Shown here: piece after piece, positions 1 through 8,815 of the stretch
Layout of the letters: each line of letters opens with the position of its first letter
Position numbering within the stretch: the first letter of the stretch is position 1
DNA from: Streptomyces abyssomicinicus
GTDB taxonomy: Bacteria > Actinomycetota > Actinomycetes > Streptomycetales > Streptomycetaceae
Direction: 5' to 3'
Length of the DNA: 64,000 nucleotides
Assembly (NCBI RefSeq): GCF_008974245.1
Contig: NZ_BBZI01000006.1
Span: forward strand, 276,272-340,271
Position numbers and translations under genes: made by a program
Notes under the pieces: generated by a model
Seen by the model: only the letters and a program-made list of their open reading frames with translations
Told to the model about the DNA's origin: nothing
Databases searched by the model: none

Positions 1-9
1 TGGCGGAGG

Positions 10-231
10 GAGGAGAACACCCGACGGGATCAAGCCGTGCCGAAAGGCGGCACGGCGGCACGGCCGCGCGGGCGCGGGCCGGTGACACCCGGGCGGCGTG
101 CGGTGAGGAGCGCCGGGCGGGATCAGGCCGTCCCGGACGGCGGGTCGGCGGTACGGCCGCTCGGGCGCGGGCCTGTGTGGCCCCGGCGAGGTACGGAGGA
201 GCGTTGAGGCGGGATCAGCTCGCGCCAGGAG
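10..231. repeat. Imperfect ~93-bp tandem units, each with a hairpin
   Basis: Units start with GAGGAG at 10, 105 and 196 (the third is partial) and share the cores GGGATCA and GGCGCGGGCC. Unit 1 holds a perfect 9-bp stem (arms 34-42 and 48-56). Unit 2 holds a 6-bp stem (127-132 and 136-141). No convincing gene is present. The array lies just downstream of the minus-strand SseB-like gene and could contain its terminators. Confidence 0.55.
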
Positions 232-351
232 GCGGGTCGGCGGAGGGCGGATCGCCGGGAAGCGGATCGCCGGAGGACGGATCGCCGGGAGGCGGATCGC
301 CGGAGGGCGGGTCGCCGGGAAGCGGGTCGGCGGGAGGCGGGTCGGCGGGGT
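232..351. repeat. 15-bp tandem repeat, eight copies
   Basis: Eight consecutive 15-bp units of the form GCGG(A/G)TCG(C/G)CGG(A/G)(A/G)(A/G/T) fill this stretch without gaps. The plus frame would read as Gly-Gly-Ser-Pro-like pentapeptides, but nothing recognisable flanks them, so this is annotated as a non-coding minisatellite 3' of the SseB-like gene. Confidence 0.8.
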
Positions 352-382
352 GCCGCGCCAGGGGGGGGGAAGGGAGGTGGCG

Positions 383-1165
383 TCAGGCGCCGGTGACCGG
401 GGGGTATCCGTAGGCGCCGGCCGGGCGGGCGTGCGCGTCCCGGTCGTAGAACGGGCGGGCATTGGCCCGCATCCACAGCGCGACCGGGTCGTGGTCGTCG
501 GCCATGGCGACCGTGGAGACCGCCAGGCCGTCCGGCACCGCGCCGACCGACTGGCTCATCATCGACCGCACCGACTCCACCGCGGCGGGCGAGGCCTGGT
601 AGACGTCGAGCCCGATCGCCAGGTAGGGCGCGCCGAGCACCGGCTGCACCCAGGCACGGCGCAGCGCGCGCACCGCCGGGGTGCGGTGGGCGTTCTGTGC
701 CAGCAGGGCGTAGAACTGCGGTACCTCTATGGCGGGTTCGGACAGCCGCAGCGGCCCGGCCGGCTGCCGGTCGAGGCCGGCGGAGATCCGGCGCAGGTCC
801 AGCCAGGGGATGCCGACGCCACCACCGGGCGCGTGCGGGTTGAGCCACAGGCCGTGGTGGTCCGGGTAGAGGGCGTCGGCGGCCTCGAGGGCGTCGACCA
901 CCTCGTAGCCGCGGCTCCAGCCGCTGGCGGAGAGTTCCCGGTCGGAGGTCACACAGGGCACGTAGGCATACCCGTCGACCTCCATGATCCCGTACTGCGC
1001 GTCGGGGGCCCCGGAACGGCCGTGCCACAGCAGCATCCAGAGCCGGCCGGCGGACGGGGCCGCGAGGGCGCCCAGCAGCGCCTCGTAGGCGTCATAGCGC
1101 CCGGGCGTCACCTGGCGCAGCATCTGCTCCACCTGCCCGGCAGCGGCCGTGCCCGACGCGCTCAC
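383..1165 (-). CDS. SseB-family protein (enhanced serine sensitivity type), copy 1
   Basis: A 260-residue cytoplasmic protein, no signal peptide or membrane segment. It resembles the SseB family, named for E. coli SseB whose overproduction makes cells serine sensitive; the molecular activity is not established. The N-terminal half holds the SseB-like alpha/beta domain (residues about 10-130). The C-terminal half (ARRAWVQP, IGLDVYQ, DDHDPVALWM) fits the SseB C-terminal domain. Start is GTG with AAAGG about 9 bases upstream. The next gene up is a paralogue, and the glycine cleavage and serine dehydratase genes sit beyond it, so a link to serine/glycine homeostasis is a reasonable inference. The product ends beside the 15-bp repeat array. 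Confidence 0.75.
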   Translation of the reverse strand: MSASGTAAAGQVEQMLRQVTPGRYDAYEALLGALAAPSAGRLWMLLWHGRSGAPDAQYGIMEVDGYAYVPCVTSDRELSASGWSRGYEVVDALEAADALYPDHHGLWLNPHAPGGGVGIPWLDLRRISAGLDRQPAGPLRLSEPAIEVPQFYALLAQNAHRTPAVRALRRAWVQPVLGAPYLAIGLDVYQASPAAVESVRSMMSQSVGAVPDGLAVSTVAMADDHDPVALWMRANARPFYDRDAHARPAGAYGYPPVTGA

Positions 1166-1327
1166 CTCAACCAGCCTTTCGCGACGACATTGGTTTTCCG
1201 CCCCATCGATGTCCGACAGCGAGTGTTCGACCGGGATTATGAAACCAGCTTAAGCGGGGTCGAAGACACCACCTTGACCGAGCCGGGACCTGCCGGGCGA
1301 TTTGCCCCGCCCGGCCGCCCGGCCCGC

Positions 1328-2116
1328 TCAGCCGGCGCCGTAGAAGGGCCGCACCTTGGTGCGCAGGTAGTCGCAGACGGGGTCCGCGACCGCGTCGAGG
1401 AGGACGAGGTTGACGGGCCAGCGGACCGGGTGACGCCCCAGGGCGCGTCCGAGGGCGTCCAGCGGCAGGGCCCGGGCGTCCCCCGACGGGGCGTCCCAGG
1501 TGGCGAGTCCGACGCCGACGAACAGCGTCGGCTCCGCCGTCTCGATCGTCGCCAGGCAGCGGCGCGCGCTCGCGACCACGCCGAGGGCGGCGAACTCCTC
1601 GGAGGCGGCGCGCAGGAAGTCCACCGGGTCGTCCTGCCAGTCCGGTTCCCACAGCCGGACGCGCCCGCCGCGCGCGCCGGCGTCGGGCCCGGCCGCGCGG
1701 CACAGTTCGGCCACCGCCGCCGGAGGCAGCGGGATGCCGACCGCGCCGTCCGGGTTGACGGCGATGCCCACCTCGGGCGGCAGCCCCCGGGCGAACTCCA
1801 CGAGCGGAGCGACGGTGAACGACATGTGGGAGCCGACGACCCGCTGGAACTGCTCCTGGGAGCTGAAGACGGGGACGAAGGGCTGCCCGCCCAGTTCCAC
1901 GGTGGGCAGGTCGAGGGTGACGCTGTCCCGGTCGCCGCCGCCGGGGAGCGGGATCCAGACGAAGCTGCGGGTCAGCACCTCGAGGACCCTGCCGCCGGTG
2001 GCCGGGGAGGCCGGGGCGCCGGCCGACGCGGCCAGCACCTCCTCCAGCTCGTTGACGGGCCGTCCGCCCGCTGCCGCCGTGCCGTCGGCCCCGTAGTTCA
2101 TCCCTGCCGCGTCCAT
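1328..2116 (-). CDS. SseB-family protein, copy 2
   Basis: A 262-residue paralogue of the downstream gene. Shared features are the N-terminal SseB-like region with FVPVFSSQEQF, the IAVNPDGAVGIPL segment (matching WLNPHAPGGGVGIPW in copy 1), and a C-terminal domain ending YLRTKVRPFYG (matching MRANARPFYD). The first ATG (2116) is used here; an ATG six codons later is also possible. The 162-bp gap to copy 1 is AT-richer than its surroundings (1170-1260) and may hold a separate promoter. The function beyond the family name is unknown. Tandem SseB paralogues beside gcv genes suggest a conserved serine/glycine-related role, but this is inference. Confidence 0.75.
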   Translation of the reverse strand: MDAAGMNYGADGTAAAGGRPVNELEEVLAASAGAPASPATGGRVLEVLTRSFVWIPLPGGGDRDSVTLDLPTVELGGQPFVPVFSSQEQFQRVVGSHMSFTVAPLVEFARGLPPEVGIAVNPDGAVGIPLPPAAVAELCRAAGPDAGARGGRVRLWEPDWQDDPVDFLRAASEEFAALGVVASARRCLATIETAEPTLFVGVGLATWDAPSGDARALPLDALGRALGRHPVRWPVNLVLLDAVADPVCDYLRTKVRPFYGAG

Positions 2117-2170
2117 CGCCTACCGCCCGGGTTCCCGCTCTTGTCGACTGCCTGTCTGCGGCTGGTCAGA

Positions 2171-2941
2171 CTACGGGACGCCGGAGCCCCGGCCGGGGGC
2201 GAACCCGATCCCGCGCAGCGCCCTCGCCGCCGCGCGGTCCAGCAGCACCGCCGAACCGCAGTCCCGCGGCAGCCGGCCCCGCTCCACGACGTCGGAGAGC
2301 AGTCGCCCGACCGCCGTGCGGTGCCGGGCGAAGGCGTAGCGGGAGACGCCGCGCCCCCTCGCCCGCTGGCCCTGCAGGGCCTCGCCGGGGGTGGCGTCGA
2401 GCAGGACGAGCCGCAATGCCCCGCCCCGCCGGCGGGCGGCGCGGCCCAGCCAGGAGCGGACCCATCGCTGGGTGCCGCAGTCGTGCACCACCACGGGCTT
2501 CGGTCCGCGCAGCGCGCGCCGCAGTCCCGCGTAGTGGTCGAGCCGCACCAGCGGCCGGTACACGGCGTAGGGGAGCGCCCGGGGCATCCGCGCGTCCCAC
2601 CGGTCGCGGGTGTCCTGGGAGTCGACCCGGACGGCGTCCTCCCCGACGGCCCGCCGCATCATGGTGGACTTCCCGCTGCCCGGCAGCCCGGTGACCACGA
2701 CCACGTCCCGCGCCCCGAAGACGAGCCGCGCCCCGGACCCTCCGGCGCCCTTCCCACGCAGGTCGCACACCTTCCTCGCGGGGGCTCCGCCCGCCGCGCA
2801 GCGCACCGCACGGTCCGCGCCGGCCCTGGCCCGGACCGCCGGGCCCGCGGCCCGTGCCCCGGCCCAGGAGCGCGCGCGGTGGCGCGGCCCGGGTCCGGTC
2901 ACGGGCACCGCGTACCCGGTGCCGGCGATCGTCCTCTTCAC
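2171..2941 (-). CDS. P-loop (AAA-type/kinase-like) ATPase
   Basis: A 256-residue protein with a Walker A motif GLPGSGKST around residue 90, in a compact nucleoside/zeta-toxin-kinase-like P-loop fold. A Val-Asp-Ser segment (RVDSQDTRDRW) follows, and VVHDCGTQRW may be the Walker B strand. The first 80 residues are Arg/Ala/Gly-rich and look disordered. The start is a GTG at 2941 preceded by GAGGGGGAGG; the frame stays open upstream but runs into riboswitch sequence. It is transcribed away from gcvT, sharing the 2942-3406 intergenic region. The substrate is unknown. A small-molecule or polynucleotide kinase is the best guess. Confidence 0.65.
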   Translation of the reverse strand: MKRTIAGTGYAVPVTGPGPRHRARSWAGARAAGPAVRARAGADRAVRCAAGGAPARKVCDLRGKGAGGSGARLVFGARDVVVVTGLPGSGKSTMMRRAVGEDAVRVDSQDTRDRWDARMPRALPYAVYRPLVRLDHYAGLRRALRGPKPVVVHDCGTQRWVRSWLGRAARRRGGALRLVLLDATPGEALQGQRARGRGVSRYAFARHRTAVGRLLSDVVERGRLPRDCGSAVLLDRAAARALRGIGFAPGRGSGVP

Positions 2942-3129
2942 GTGGTCGTCCTCCCCCTCGGGTTCGGGACCTGAAGCATCCCCCTCAAGTGTAAAGAGAA
3001 GGTAATGCGGCGGTCGTCTCATTTCCGCCCGGTTCCCGCCACAGTCCCGCAACACACAGGGGGGCCGCCAGGTCCCGGGGGGCCGTGCGATGATGAGCGC
3101 GTCAACTGCATACCGGCCGCTTGAATCCG

Positions 3130-3364
3130 CGCGGGAGAGTCCCGGGCCCCGGACCCACGTCTTCCCAGATGTGCGGTCGGCCCGGGCGCCGAAGGAGCAA
3201 GTCCCTCCCTTGAATCTCTCAGGCCCAGTCACCGCGCGGGCGAGGCACATCTGAAAAGCGGTCCGCCCCCGCGGCGGTCCCACCCACGGTGCAAGCCCTG
3301 ACACCGCCGTCCACGGCCGGCGGTCATGGCGAACCTCTCAGGTTCCGATGACAGATGGGGAGGA
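3130..3364 (+). promoter_or_regulatory. Tandem glycine riboswitch upstream of gcvT
   Basis: Two glycine aptamers in series. Aptamer 1 shows GGGAGAG at 3133, the hallmark GCCGAAGGAGCAA at 3188-3200 and AATCTCTCAGGC at 3213-3224, with paired arms CAGATGTGC (3167) and GCACATCTG (3245) and the linker TCTGAAAAGCG. Aptamer 2 ends with GGCGAACCTCTCAGGTTCC and GACAGATGGGGAGG (about 3328-3363). Family knowledge: glycine binding turns on glycine cleavage genes. It ends only 43 bases before the gcvT ATG, so translation-level control (release of GGGAG at 3397) is likely. The rest of 2942-3406 carries the divergent promoters, not otherwise resolved. Confidence 0.9.
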
Positions 3365-3406
3365 AACACCCCACCGTCACGCCCTCGCCCGTACCGGGAG
3401 TCCGCC

Positions 3407-4540
3407 ATGAGCAGTTCCGACCTCCGTCACACCGCGCTCGACGCCCTGCACCGCTCGCTCGGCGCCACCATGACCGACTTCGCCGGCTGGGACATGCCGC
3501 TGCGGTACGGCTCCGAGCGCGACGAGCACAACGCCGTCCGCACGAGCGCCGGCCTGTTCGACCTGTCCCACATGGGAGAGATCACCGTCACCGGCCCGCA
3601 GGCCGCCGAACTGCTGAACCACGCCCTCGTCGGCGACATCGCCTCGGTCGGCGCGGGCCGCGCCCGGTACACGATGATCTGCCGGGAGGACGGCGGCATC
3701 CTGGACGACCTGATCGTCTACCGCCTCGCGGACACCGAGGCCGGCCTGCGGACCTACATGGTGGTCGCCAACGCCTCGAACGCCCAGGTCGTCCTCGACG
3801 CGCTCACCGAGCGCGCGGCCGGCTTCGACGCCGAGGTCCGCGACGACCGGGACGCCTACGCCCTGATCGCCGTCCAGGGCCCCGCCTCCCCCGGCATCCT
3901 GGCCTCCCTCACGGACGCCGACCTGGACGGCCTGAAGTACTACGCGGGCCTGCCCGGCACCGTGGCGGGTGTCCCGGCGCTGATCGCCCGGACCGGCTAC
4001 ACCGGCGAGGACGGCTTCGAGCTGTTCACCGCCCCGGAGCACGCCGAGAAGCTGTGGCGCGCGCTGACCGCGGCGGGCGAGGCCGAGGGCCTGATCCCGT
4101 GCGGCCTGTCCTGCCGGGACACGCTGCGCCTGGAGGCGGGCATGCCGCTGTACGGCCACGAGCTCTCCACCTCCCTCACCCCCTTCGACGCCGGGCTCGG
4201 CCGGGTCGTGAAGTTCGCGAAGGAGGGGGACTTCGTCGGCCGCGCCGCCCTCACCGAGGCCGCCGCGCGCGCGGAGGCGAACCCGCCGCGCAAGCTGGTC
4301 GGCCTGGTCGCCGAGGGCCGCCGGGTCCCCCGCGCGGGCTACTCGGTGGTCGCGAACGGCGAGGTGATCGGCGAGGTCACCTCCGGCGCCCCCTCCCCCA
4401 CCCTGGGGAAGCCGATCGCCATGGCCTACGTGGACGCCGCGTACGCCGGGCCCGGCACGGCCGGCGTGGGCGTCGACATCCGGGGCACCCACGAGCCGTA
4501 CGAGGTCGTCGCGCTGCCGTTCTACCGGCGTCAGAAGTAA
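3407..4540 (+). CDS. gcvT: Aminomethyltransferase, glycine cleavage T protein
   Basis: A 377-residue T protein of the glycine cleavage complex. It takes the aminomethyl group from lipoyl-GcvH and transfers the one-carbon unit to tetrahydrofolate, releasing ammonia. Recognisable segments are the N-terminal [25 protein letters not shown], the folate-binding [13 protein letters not shown] and the C-terminal barrel ending [12 protein letters not shown]. The ATG at 3407 follows GGGAG by 6-7 bases. The frame is open to 3326, but that part is riboswitch RNA. It is the first gene after the riboswitch. gcvP is not in the window, as is common where P lies elsewhere in actinomycetes. Confidence 0.97.
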   Translation: MSSSDLRHTALDALHRSLGATMTDFAGWDMPLRYGSERDEHNAVRTSAGLFDLSHMGEITVTGPQAAELLNHALVGDIASVGAGRARYTMICREDGGILDDLIVYRLADTEAGLRTYMVVANASNAQVVLDALTERAAGFDAEVRDDRDAYALIAVQGPASPGILASLTDADLDGLKYYAGLPGTVAGVPALIARTGYTGEDGFELFTAPEHAEKLWRALTAAGEAEGLIPCGLSCRDTLRLEAGMPLYGHELSTSLTPFDAGLGRVVKFAKEGDFVGRAALTEAAARAEANPPRKLVGLVAEGRRVPRAGYSVVANGEVIGEVTSGAPSPTLGKPIAMAYVDAAYAGPGTAGVGVDIRGTHEPYEVVALPFYRRQK

Positions 4541-4607
4541 CCCTTCCGCCGCCCCTCCCGTTTTCCCGTTCCCTCGGACACTCCCCGCGTACAGGAGAAT
4601 CTCTGTC

Positions 4608-4985
4608 ATGAGCAACCCCACGGACCTGCGCTACAGCAAGGAGCACGAGTGGCTGTCGCCCGTCGAGGACGGCGTCGCCACCATCGGCATCACCAAGTTC
4701 GCGGCCGACGCGCTCGGTGACGTCGTCTACGCCCAGCTCCCCGAGGTCGGCGAGAGCGTCGCCGAGGGCGAGACCTGCGGCGAGCTGGAGTCCACCAAGT
4801 CGGTCTCCGACCTCTACTCCCCGGTCTCCGGCGAGGTCACCGAGATCAACGAGGACGTCGTCAACGACCCGTCCCTGGTGAACTCCGAGCCCTTCGAGGG
4901 CGGCTGGCTCTTCAAGGTCCGCCTCTCCGAGGAGCCGAGCGACCTGCTCTCCGCCGACGAGTACACCGAGTTCGCCGGGAACTGA
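4608..4985 (+). CDS. gcvH: Glycine cleavage H protein
   Basis: A 125-residue lipoyl carrier shuttling the aminomethyl group between the P, T and L proteins. The lipoylation lysine is K64 in [15 protein letters not shown], and the beta-hammerhead ends [19 protein letters not shown]. Length is normal for the family. AGGAGAA lies about 9 bases before the ATG. It follows gcvT by 67 bases and glyA begins 5 bases after its stop, so the three form one transcription unit. Confidence 0.97.
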   Translation: MSNPTDLRYSKEHEWLSPVEDGVATIGITKFAADALGDVVYAQLPEVGESVAEGETCGELESTKSVSDLYSPVSGEVTEINEDVVNDPSLVNSEPFEGGWLFKVRLSEEPSDLLSADEYTEFAGN

Positions 4986-4990
4986 ACCTG

Positions 4991-6262
4991 ATGTCGACCC
5001 TGAACACTCCCCTCCACCAGCTCGACCCCGAGGTCGCCGCGGCGATCGACGCCGAGCTGACGCGCCAGCAGTCCACCCTCGAGATGATCGCGTCGGAGAA
5101 CTTCGCTCCGGTCGCCGTCATGGAGGCCCAGGGCTCGGTGCTCACCAACAAGTACGCCGAGGGCTACCCCGGCCGCCGCTACTACGGCGGCTGCGAGCAC
5201 GTCGACGTGATCGAGCAGATCGCGATCGACCGCCTCAAGGAGCTCTTCGGCGCCGAGCACGCCAACGTGCAGCCCCACTCGGGCGCCCAGGCCAACGCCG
5301 CCGTGATGCACGCCCTGATCAGGCCGGGCGACACCATCATGGGCCTCGACCTGGCCCACGGCGGGCACCTGACCCACGGCATGAAGATCAACTTCTCGGG
5401 CCGGCTCTACGACGTGGTGCCCTACCACGTCGGCGAGGACGGTCAGGTCGACATGGCCGAGGTCGAGCGCCTGGCCAAGGAGTCGCGGCCGAAGCTGATC
5501 GTCGCCGGCTGGTCGGCCTACCCGCGGCAGCTGGACTTCGCCGCGTTCCGCCGGATCGCGGACGAGGTCGGCGCCTACCTGATGGTGGACATGTCGCACT
5601 TCGCGGGCCTGGTGGCCGCGGGCCTGCACCCGAGCCCGGTGCCTCACGCCCACGTCGTCACCACCACCACCCACAAGACGCTGGGCGGCCCGCGCGGCGG
5701 TGTGATCCTCTCCACCGCCGAGCTGGCCAAGAAGATCAACTCCGCGGTCTTCCCCGGCCAGCAGGGCGGCCCGCTGGAGCACGTGATCGCGGGCAAGGCG
5801 GTGGCCTTCAAGGTCGCGGCCTCCGACGAGTTCAAGGACCGGCAGCGCCGGACCCTGGAGGGCTCCCGCATCCTGGCCGAGCGCCTGGTGCGGGACGACG
5901 TCACCGCGGCGGGCGTCTCCGTCCTGTCCGGCGGCACGGACGTCCACCTGGTCCTGGTCGATCTGCGCGACTCCGAGCTGGACGGGCAGCAGGCCGAGGA
6001 CCGGCTCCACGAGATCGGCATCACCGTCAACCGGAACGCGGTCCCCAACGACCCGCGGCCGCCGATGGTGACCTCCGGGCTGCGTGTCGGCACCCCGGCG
6101 CTGGCCACCCGCGGCTTCGGCGCCGAGGACTTCGCCGAGGTCGCGGACGTGATCGCCGAGGCGCTGAAGGCCCCGTCGCCGTTCCCGGCCGACACGGCCG
6201 CCGCCCTCAAGGCGCGGGTCGAGGCCCTCGCCGCGAAGCACCCGCTGTACCCGGCGCTGTGA
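4991..6262 (+). CDS. glyA: Serine hydroxymethyltransferase
   Basis: A 423-residue PLP enzyme interconverting serine and glycine with tetrahydrofolate. It couples to the glycine cleavage system, so that two glycines yield one serine. The PLP Schiff-base lysine is K229 in the motif [14 protein letters not shown]. Also visible are the N-terminal IASENFAP, the [13 protein letters not shown] loop and the [13 protein letters not shown] strand carrying the PLP-contacting Asp and His. The ATG at 4991 overlaps the downstream part of the gcvH stop region, so ribosomes probably couple. It is co-transcribed with gcvTH and thus presumably riboswitch-controlled. Confidence 0.97.
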   Translation: MSTLNTPLHQLDPEVAAAIDAELTRQQSTLEMIASENFAPVAVMEAQGSVLTNKYAEGYPGRRYYGGCEHVDVIEQIAIDRLKELFGAEHANVQPHSGAQANAAVMHALIRPGDTIMGLDLAHGGHLTHGMKINFSGRLYDVVPYHVGEDGQVDMAEVERLAKESRPKLIVAGWSAYPRQLDFAAFRRIADEVGAYLMVDMSHFAGLVAAGLHPSPVPHAHVVTTTTHKTLGGPRGGVILSTAELAKKINSAVFPGQQGGPLEHVIAGKAVAFKVAASDEFKDRQRRTLEGSRILAERLVRDDVTAAGVSVLSGGTDVHLVLVDLRDSELDGQQAEDRLHEIGITVNRNAVPNDPRPPMVTSGLRVGTPALATRGFGAEDFAEVADVIAEALKAPSPFPADTAAALKARVEALAAKHPLYPAL

Positions 6263-6303
6263 TCCCGGCGACGCTGTAACCGGCCCCGCACGGCGCGTGC
6301 GGA

Positions 6304-6343
6304 TTTCGCACTGCCTGGGGCATTACGTACGATTCCCGTACGT
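6304..6343 (+). promoter_or_regulatory. Candidate sdaA promoter overlapped by a palindrome
   Basis: A TTTCGC at 6304-6309 and a TACGAT at 6328-6333 are 18 bases apart, giving a plausible promoter. The -10 lies inside a perfect inverted repeat, ACGTACG (6325-6331), ATTCC, CGTACGT (6337-6343). A protein bound there would block RNA polymerase. It lies 94 bases before the sdaA start and gives sdaA its own control separate from glyA. Confidence 0.45.
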
Positions 6344-6436
6344 GCTGTGGGGCGTCCCGCCCACCACCGCCTGGTGGGCGGGGCGCCCCGCGCCCTTCCC
6401 CCCACCCCACAGCCAACGATTCAACGAGGAGTCGAC

Positions 6437-7804
6437 GTGGCCGTATCGGTCTTCGACCTGTTCTCGATAGGCATCGGCCCGTCCAGCTCCCACACGGTGG
6501 GCCCGATGCGCGCCGCGCGCATGTTCGCCGCCCGCCTGCGCAACGAGGGTCTGCTGGAGGCCACCGTCTCCGTCCGCTGCGAGCTCTACGGCTCACTGGG
6601 CGCCACCGGGCACGGCCACGGCACGCCCAAGGCCGTGCTGCTTGGCCTGGAGGGCGACTCGCCGCGCAGCGTCGACGTGGAGTCGGCCGACGAGCGCGTC
6701 GAGAAGATCAAGGAGACCGGCCTCCTGCGCCTGCTGGGCGACCACGAGATCGCCTTCGCCTTCGACACCGACCTGGTCCTGCACCGCCGCGAGGCGCTCC
6801 CGTACCACGCCAACGGCATGACGGTCGCCGCCTACGGGCACGGCGGCGAGGAGCTGCTCCACAAGACGTACTACTCGGTCGGCGGCGGCTTCGTCGTCGA
6901 CGAGGAGGCCGTCGGCGCGGACCGCGTCAAGCTGGACGACACGGTGCTCAAGCACCCCTTCCGCACCGGCGACGAGCTGCTGCGCCTCACCAAGGAGACC
7001 GGCCTGTCCGTCTCCTCGCTGATGCTGGAGAACGAGAAGGCCTGGCGCACCGAGGAGGAGATCCGCGCCGGTCTGCTCGACATCTGGCGCGTGATGCGCG
7101 AGTGCGTCGACCGCGGCATGTCCCGCGAGGGCATCCTCCCCGGCGGGCTGAAGGTCCGCCGCCGGGCCGCCGTCACCGCCCGCCAGCTGCGCGCGGCCGG
7201 CGACCCGCTGGCCCACTCCATGGAGTGGATCACCCTCTACGCCATGGCGGTCAACGAGGAGAACGCGGCCGGCGGCCGGGTCGTCACCGCCCCCACCAAC
7301 GGCGCCGCGGGCATCATTCCCGCCGTCCTGCACTACTACCTGAACTTCGTTCCGGGCGCGGACGAGGACGGCGTGGTCCGCTTCCTCCTCGCCGCGGGCG
7401 CCATCGGCATGCTCTTCAAGGAGAACGCCTCCATCTCCGGCGCCGAGGTCGGCTGCCAGGGCGAGGTCGGCTCCGCCTGCTCGATGGCGGCCGGCGCCCT
7501 GGCCGAGGTCATGGGCGGCTCCCCCGAGCAGGTGGAGAACGCCGCCGAGATCGGCATGGAGCACAACCTGGGCCTGACCTGTGACCCGGTCGGCGGCCTG
7601 GTCCAGATCCCGTGCATCGAGCGCAACGGCATGGCCGCGGTGAAGGCGGTGACCGCGGCGAAGATGGCCCTGCGGGGCGACGGCTCGCACAAGGTCTCCC
7701 TCGACAAGGTCATCAAGACCATGAAGGAGACCGGCGCGGACATGTCGGTGAAGTACAAGGAGACGGCGCGGGGCGGGCTCGCGGTCAACATCATCGAGTG
7801 CTGA
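6437..7804 (+). CDS. sdaA: L-serine ammonia-lyase (serine dehydratase)
   Basis: A 455-residue single-chain iron-sulfur serine dehydratase turning L-serine into pyruvate and ammonia. The N-terminal beta-type domain starts [20 protein letters not shown]. The C-terminal alpha-type domain has the cluster cysteines in [17 protein letters not shown] and [18 protein letters not shown]. The GTG at 6437 is chosen because GAGGAG lies 6 bases upstream; the open frame back to 6347 lacks a ribosome site. It follows glyA by 174 bases with its own candidate promoter. Sitting next to glyA and the SseB genes, it completes a serine/glycine catabolic block that would drain serine made by GlyA. Confidence 0.95.
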   Translation: MAVSVFDLFSIGIGPSSSHTVGPMRAARMFAARLRNEGLLEATVSVRCELYGSLGATGHGHGTPKAVLLGLEGDSPRSVDVESADERVEKIKETGLLRLLGDHEIAFAFDTDLVLHRREALPYHANGMTVAAYGHGGEELLHKTYYSVGGGFVVDEEAVGADRVKLDDTVLKHPFRTGDELLRLTKETGLSVSSLMLENEKAWRTEEEIRAGLLDIWRVMRECVDRGMSREGILPGGLKVRRRAAVTARQLRAAGDPLAHSMEWITLYAMAVNEENAAGGRVVTAPTNGAAGIIPAVLHYYLNFVPGADEDGVVRFLLAAGAIGMLFKENASISGAEVGCQGEVGSACSMAAGALAEVMGGSPEQVENAAEIGMEHNLGLTCDPVGGLVQIPCIERNGMAAVKAVTAAKMALRGDGSHKVSLDKVIKTMKETGADMSVKYKETARGGLAVNIIEC

Positions 7805-7929
7805 CGGGAGGGTACCGGCGACGGGCCGACCGCTGAGGGCCCCGGCACGGGCCGGCTCCGGACGGTTCCGGCGCTGGACCGGCTTCCGACAGTCCAGACG
7901 CGGGGGCCCGCCCGGGTGGTCCGCGTGGA

Positions 7930-7951
7930 CGGCACCGGGGCGTCGGTGCCG
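7930..7951 (+). terminator. Candidate sdaA terminator
   Basis: Perfect 8-bp stem CGGCACCG (7930-7937) and CGGTGCCG (7944-7951) with a 6-base loop, 126 bases after sdaA. No T tract, as is usual in high-GC actinomycetes. Confidence 0.4.
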
Positions 7952-7976
7952 CGTCCCGCGCGGGTCCGTGCGGCCC

Positions 7977-7982
7977 TAGTCT
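7977..7982 (+). promoter_or_regulatory. Candidate -10 box TAGTCT
   Basis: TAGTCT lies about 34 bases before the short leader ORF at 8016 and 72 before the phosphatase ATG. No clear -35 hexamer is seen 17-18 bases upstream. Confidence 0.3.
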
Positions 7983-8015
7983 GGCGGCGACGGCCTTCCC
8001 CGTGAGGAGTGCGCG

Positions 8016-8057
8016 ATGGATCCGTCCGCGACCGGCCGGCGCGAGGGGCCGGCATGA
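8016..8057 (+). CDS. Possible 13-codon leader ORF coupled to the phosphatase gene
   Basis: ATG at 8016 sits 6 bases after a strong GAGGAG (8004-8009) and encodes MDPSATGRREGPA. The stop TGA (8055-8057) overlaps the next ATG (8054) as ATGA. The peptide has no obvious attenuator codons. A GTG at 8009 in the phosphatase frame is an alternative reading that would make this ORF irrelevant. Confidence 0.35.
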   Translation: MDPSATGRREGPA

Positions 8058-8815
8058 CACGGCCGCCCGACCCGGGCCCGCCGGCCGCCCTGGCCCCGCC
8101 CTGCGCCCTGGCCGGCCTGTGGGCCGTGCGGCACGGGCAGAGCACTGCCAACGTGGCCTTCGCCGCGGCGGTGGAGTCCGGCTCCACGGAGCCCGTGCCG
8201 GGCCGCGACCGGGACGTCCCCCTGTCCCCCGCGGGGGTGGCTCAGGCCCGCGCGCTGGGGGGCTGGCTGGCCGGGCCGGCTCCCGGAACCGGACCGGACC
8301 TGGTCGTCTGCTCCCCCTACCTGCGCGCCCTGCGGACGTGGGAGGAAATGGCGTCCCACGCCGCCGGGCTCGGCCTGGCGCCGCTGGACGTCCGGGTGGA
8401 CGAGCGGCTGCGGGACCGGGAGATGGGCGTCTTCGAACTGCACCCGGCGCCCGCGCTGCGCGCCCGGGCGCCGCGGGAGGCGGCCCGCCGGGAGCTGCTG
8501 GGCGACTGGTACTACCGGCCGCCCGGCGGCGAGGCCTTCACCGACGTCGCCGTCCGGGTCGGGCAGTTCGTCTCCGACCTCGGCCGGGCGGCACCCGGAC
8601 GCCGCGTCCTGCTCGTCGCGCACGACGGCGTGCTGGTCGCCCTGCGCCACGTCCTGGCCGGCATCGGGGCCACCGCGCCGGAGGCTCTGCCGCCCGTCCC
8701 GAACGCCTCGGTGTCGTACTGGGCCGGCGACGGCCACCGTCTGCGCTTGGCCTCCTGGGGCGACACCGCCCACCTCGCCCCGCCGGGACCGGCGGGTGAC
8801 GGCGGCGTCGCCTGA
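8054..8815 (+). CDS. Histidine phosphatase family protein
   Basis: A 253-residue phosphoglycerate-mutase-like phosphatase. The catalytic RHG motif is LWAVRHGQSTAN (His near residue 28 from this start). The second histidine is in LLVAHDGVLVALRH, and the acid/base region is LRDREMGVFE. It belongs to the broad acid-phosphatase branch; the substrate cannot be read from sequence. ATG 8054 has GAGGGG upstream; a GTG at 8009 in the same frame would add 15 residues. No signal peptide. It stands alone between sdaA and a membrane-anchored protein. Confidence 0.85.
   Translation: MTRPPDPGPPAALAPPCALAGLWAVRHGQSTANVAFAAAVESGSTEPVPGRDRDVPLSPAGVAQARALGGWLAGPAPGTGPDLVVCSPYLRALRTWEEMASHAAGLGLAPLDVRVDERLRDREMGVFELHPAPALRARAPREAARRELLGDWYYRPPGGEAFTDVAVRVGQFVSDLGRAAPGRRVLLVAHDGVLVALRHVLAGIGATAPEALPPVPNASVSYWAGDGHRLRLASWGDTAHLAPPGPAGDGGVA

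Noticed and set aside
177..413. Plus-strand frame coding Gly-Gly-Ser-Pro repeats
   Set aside because: It is only the 15-bp minisatellite read through; no ribosome site, no flanking domain, and it overlaps the end of a well-supported minus-strand gene.
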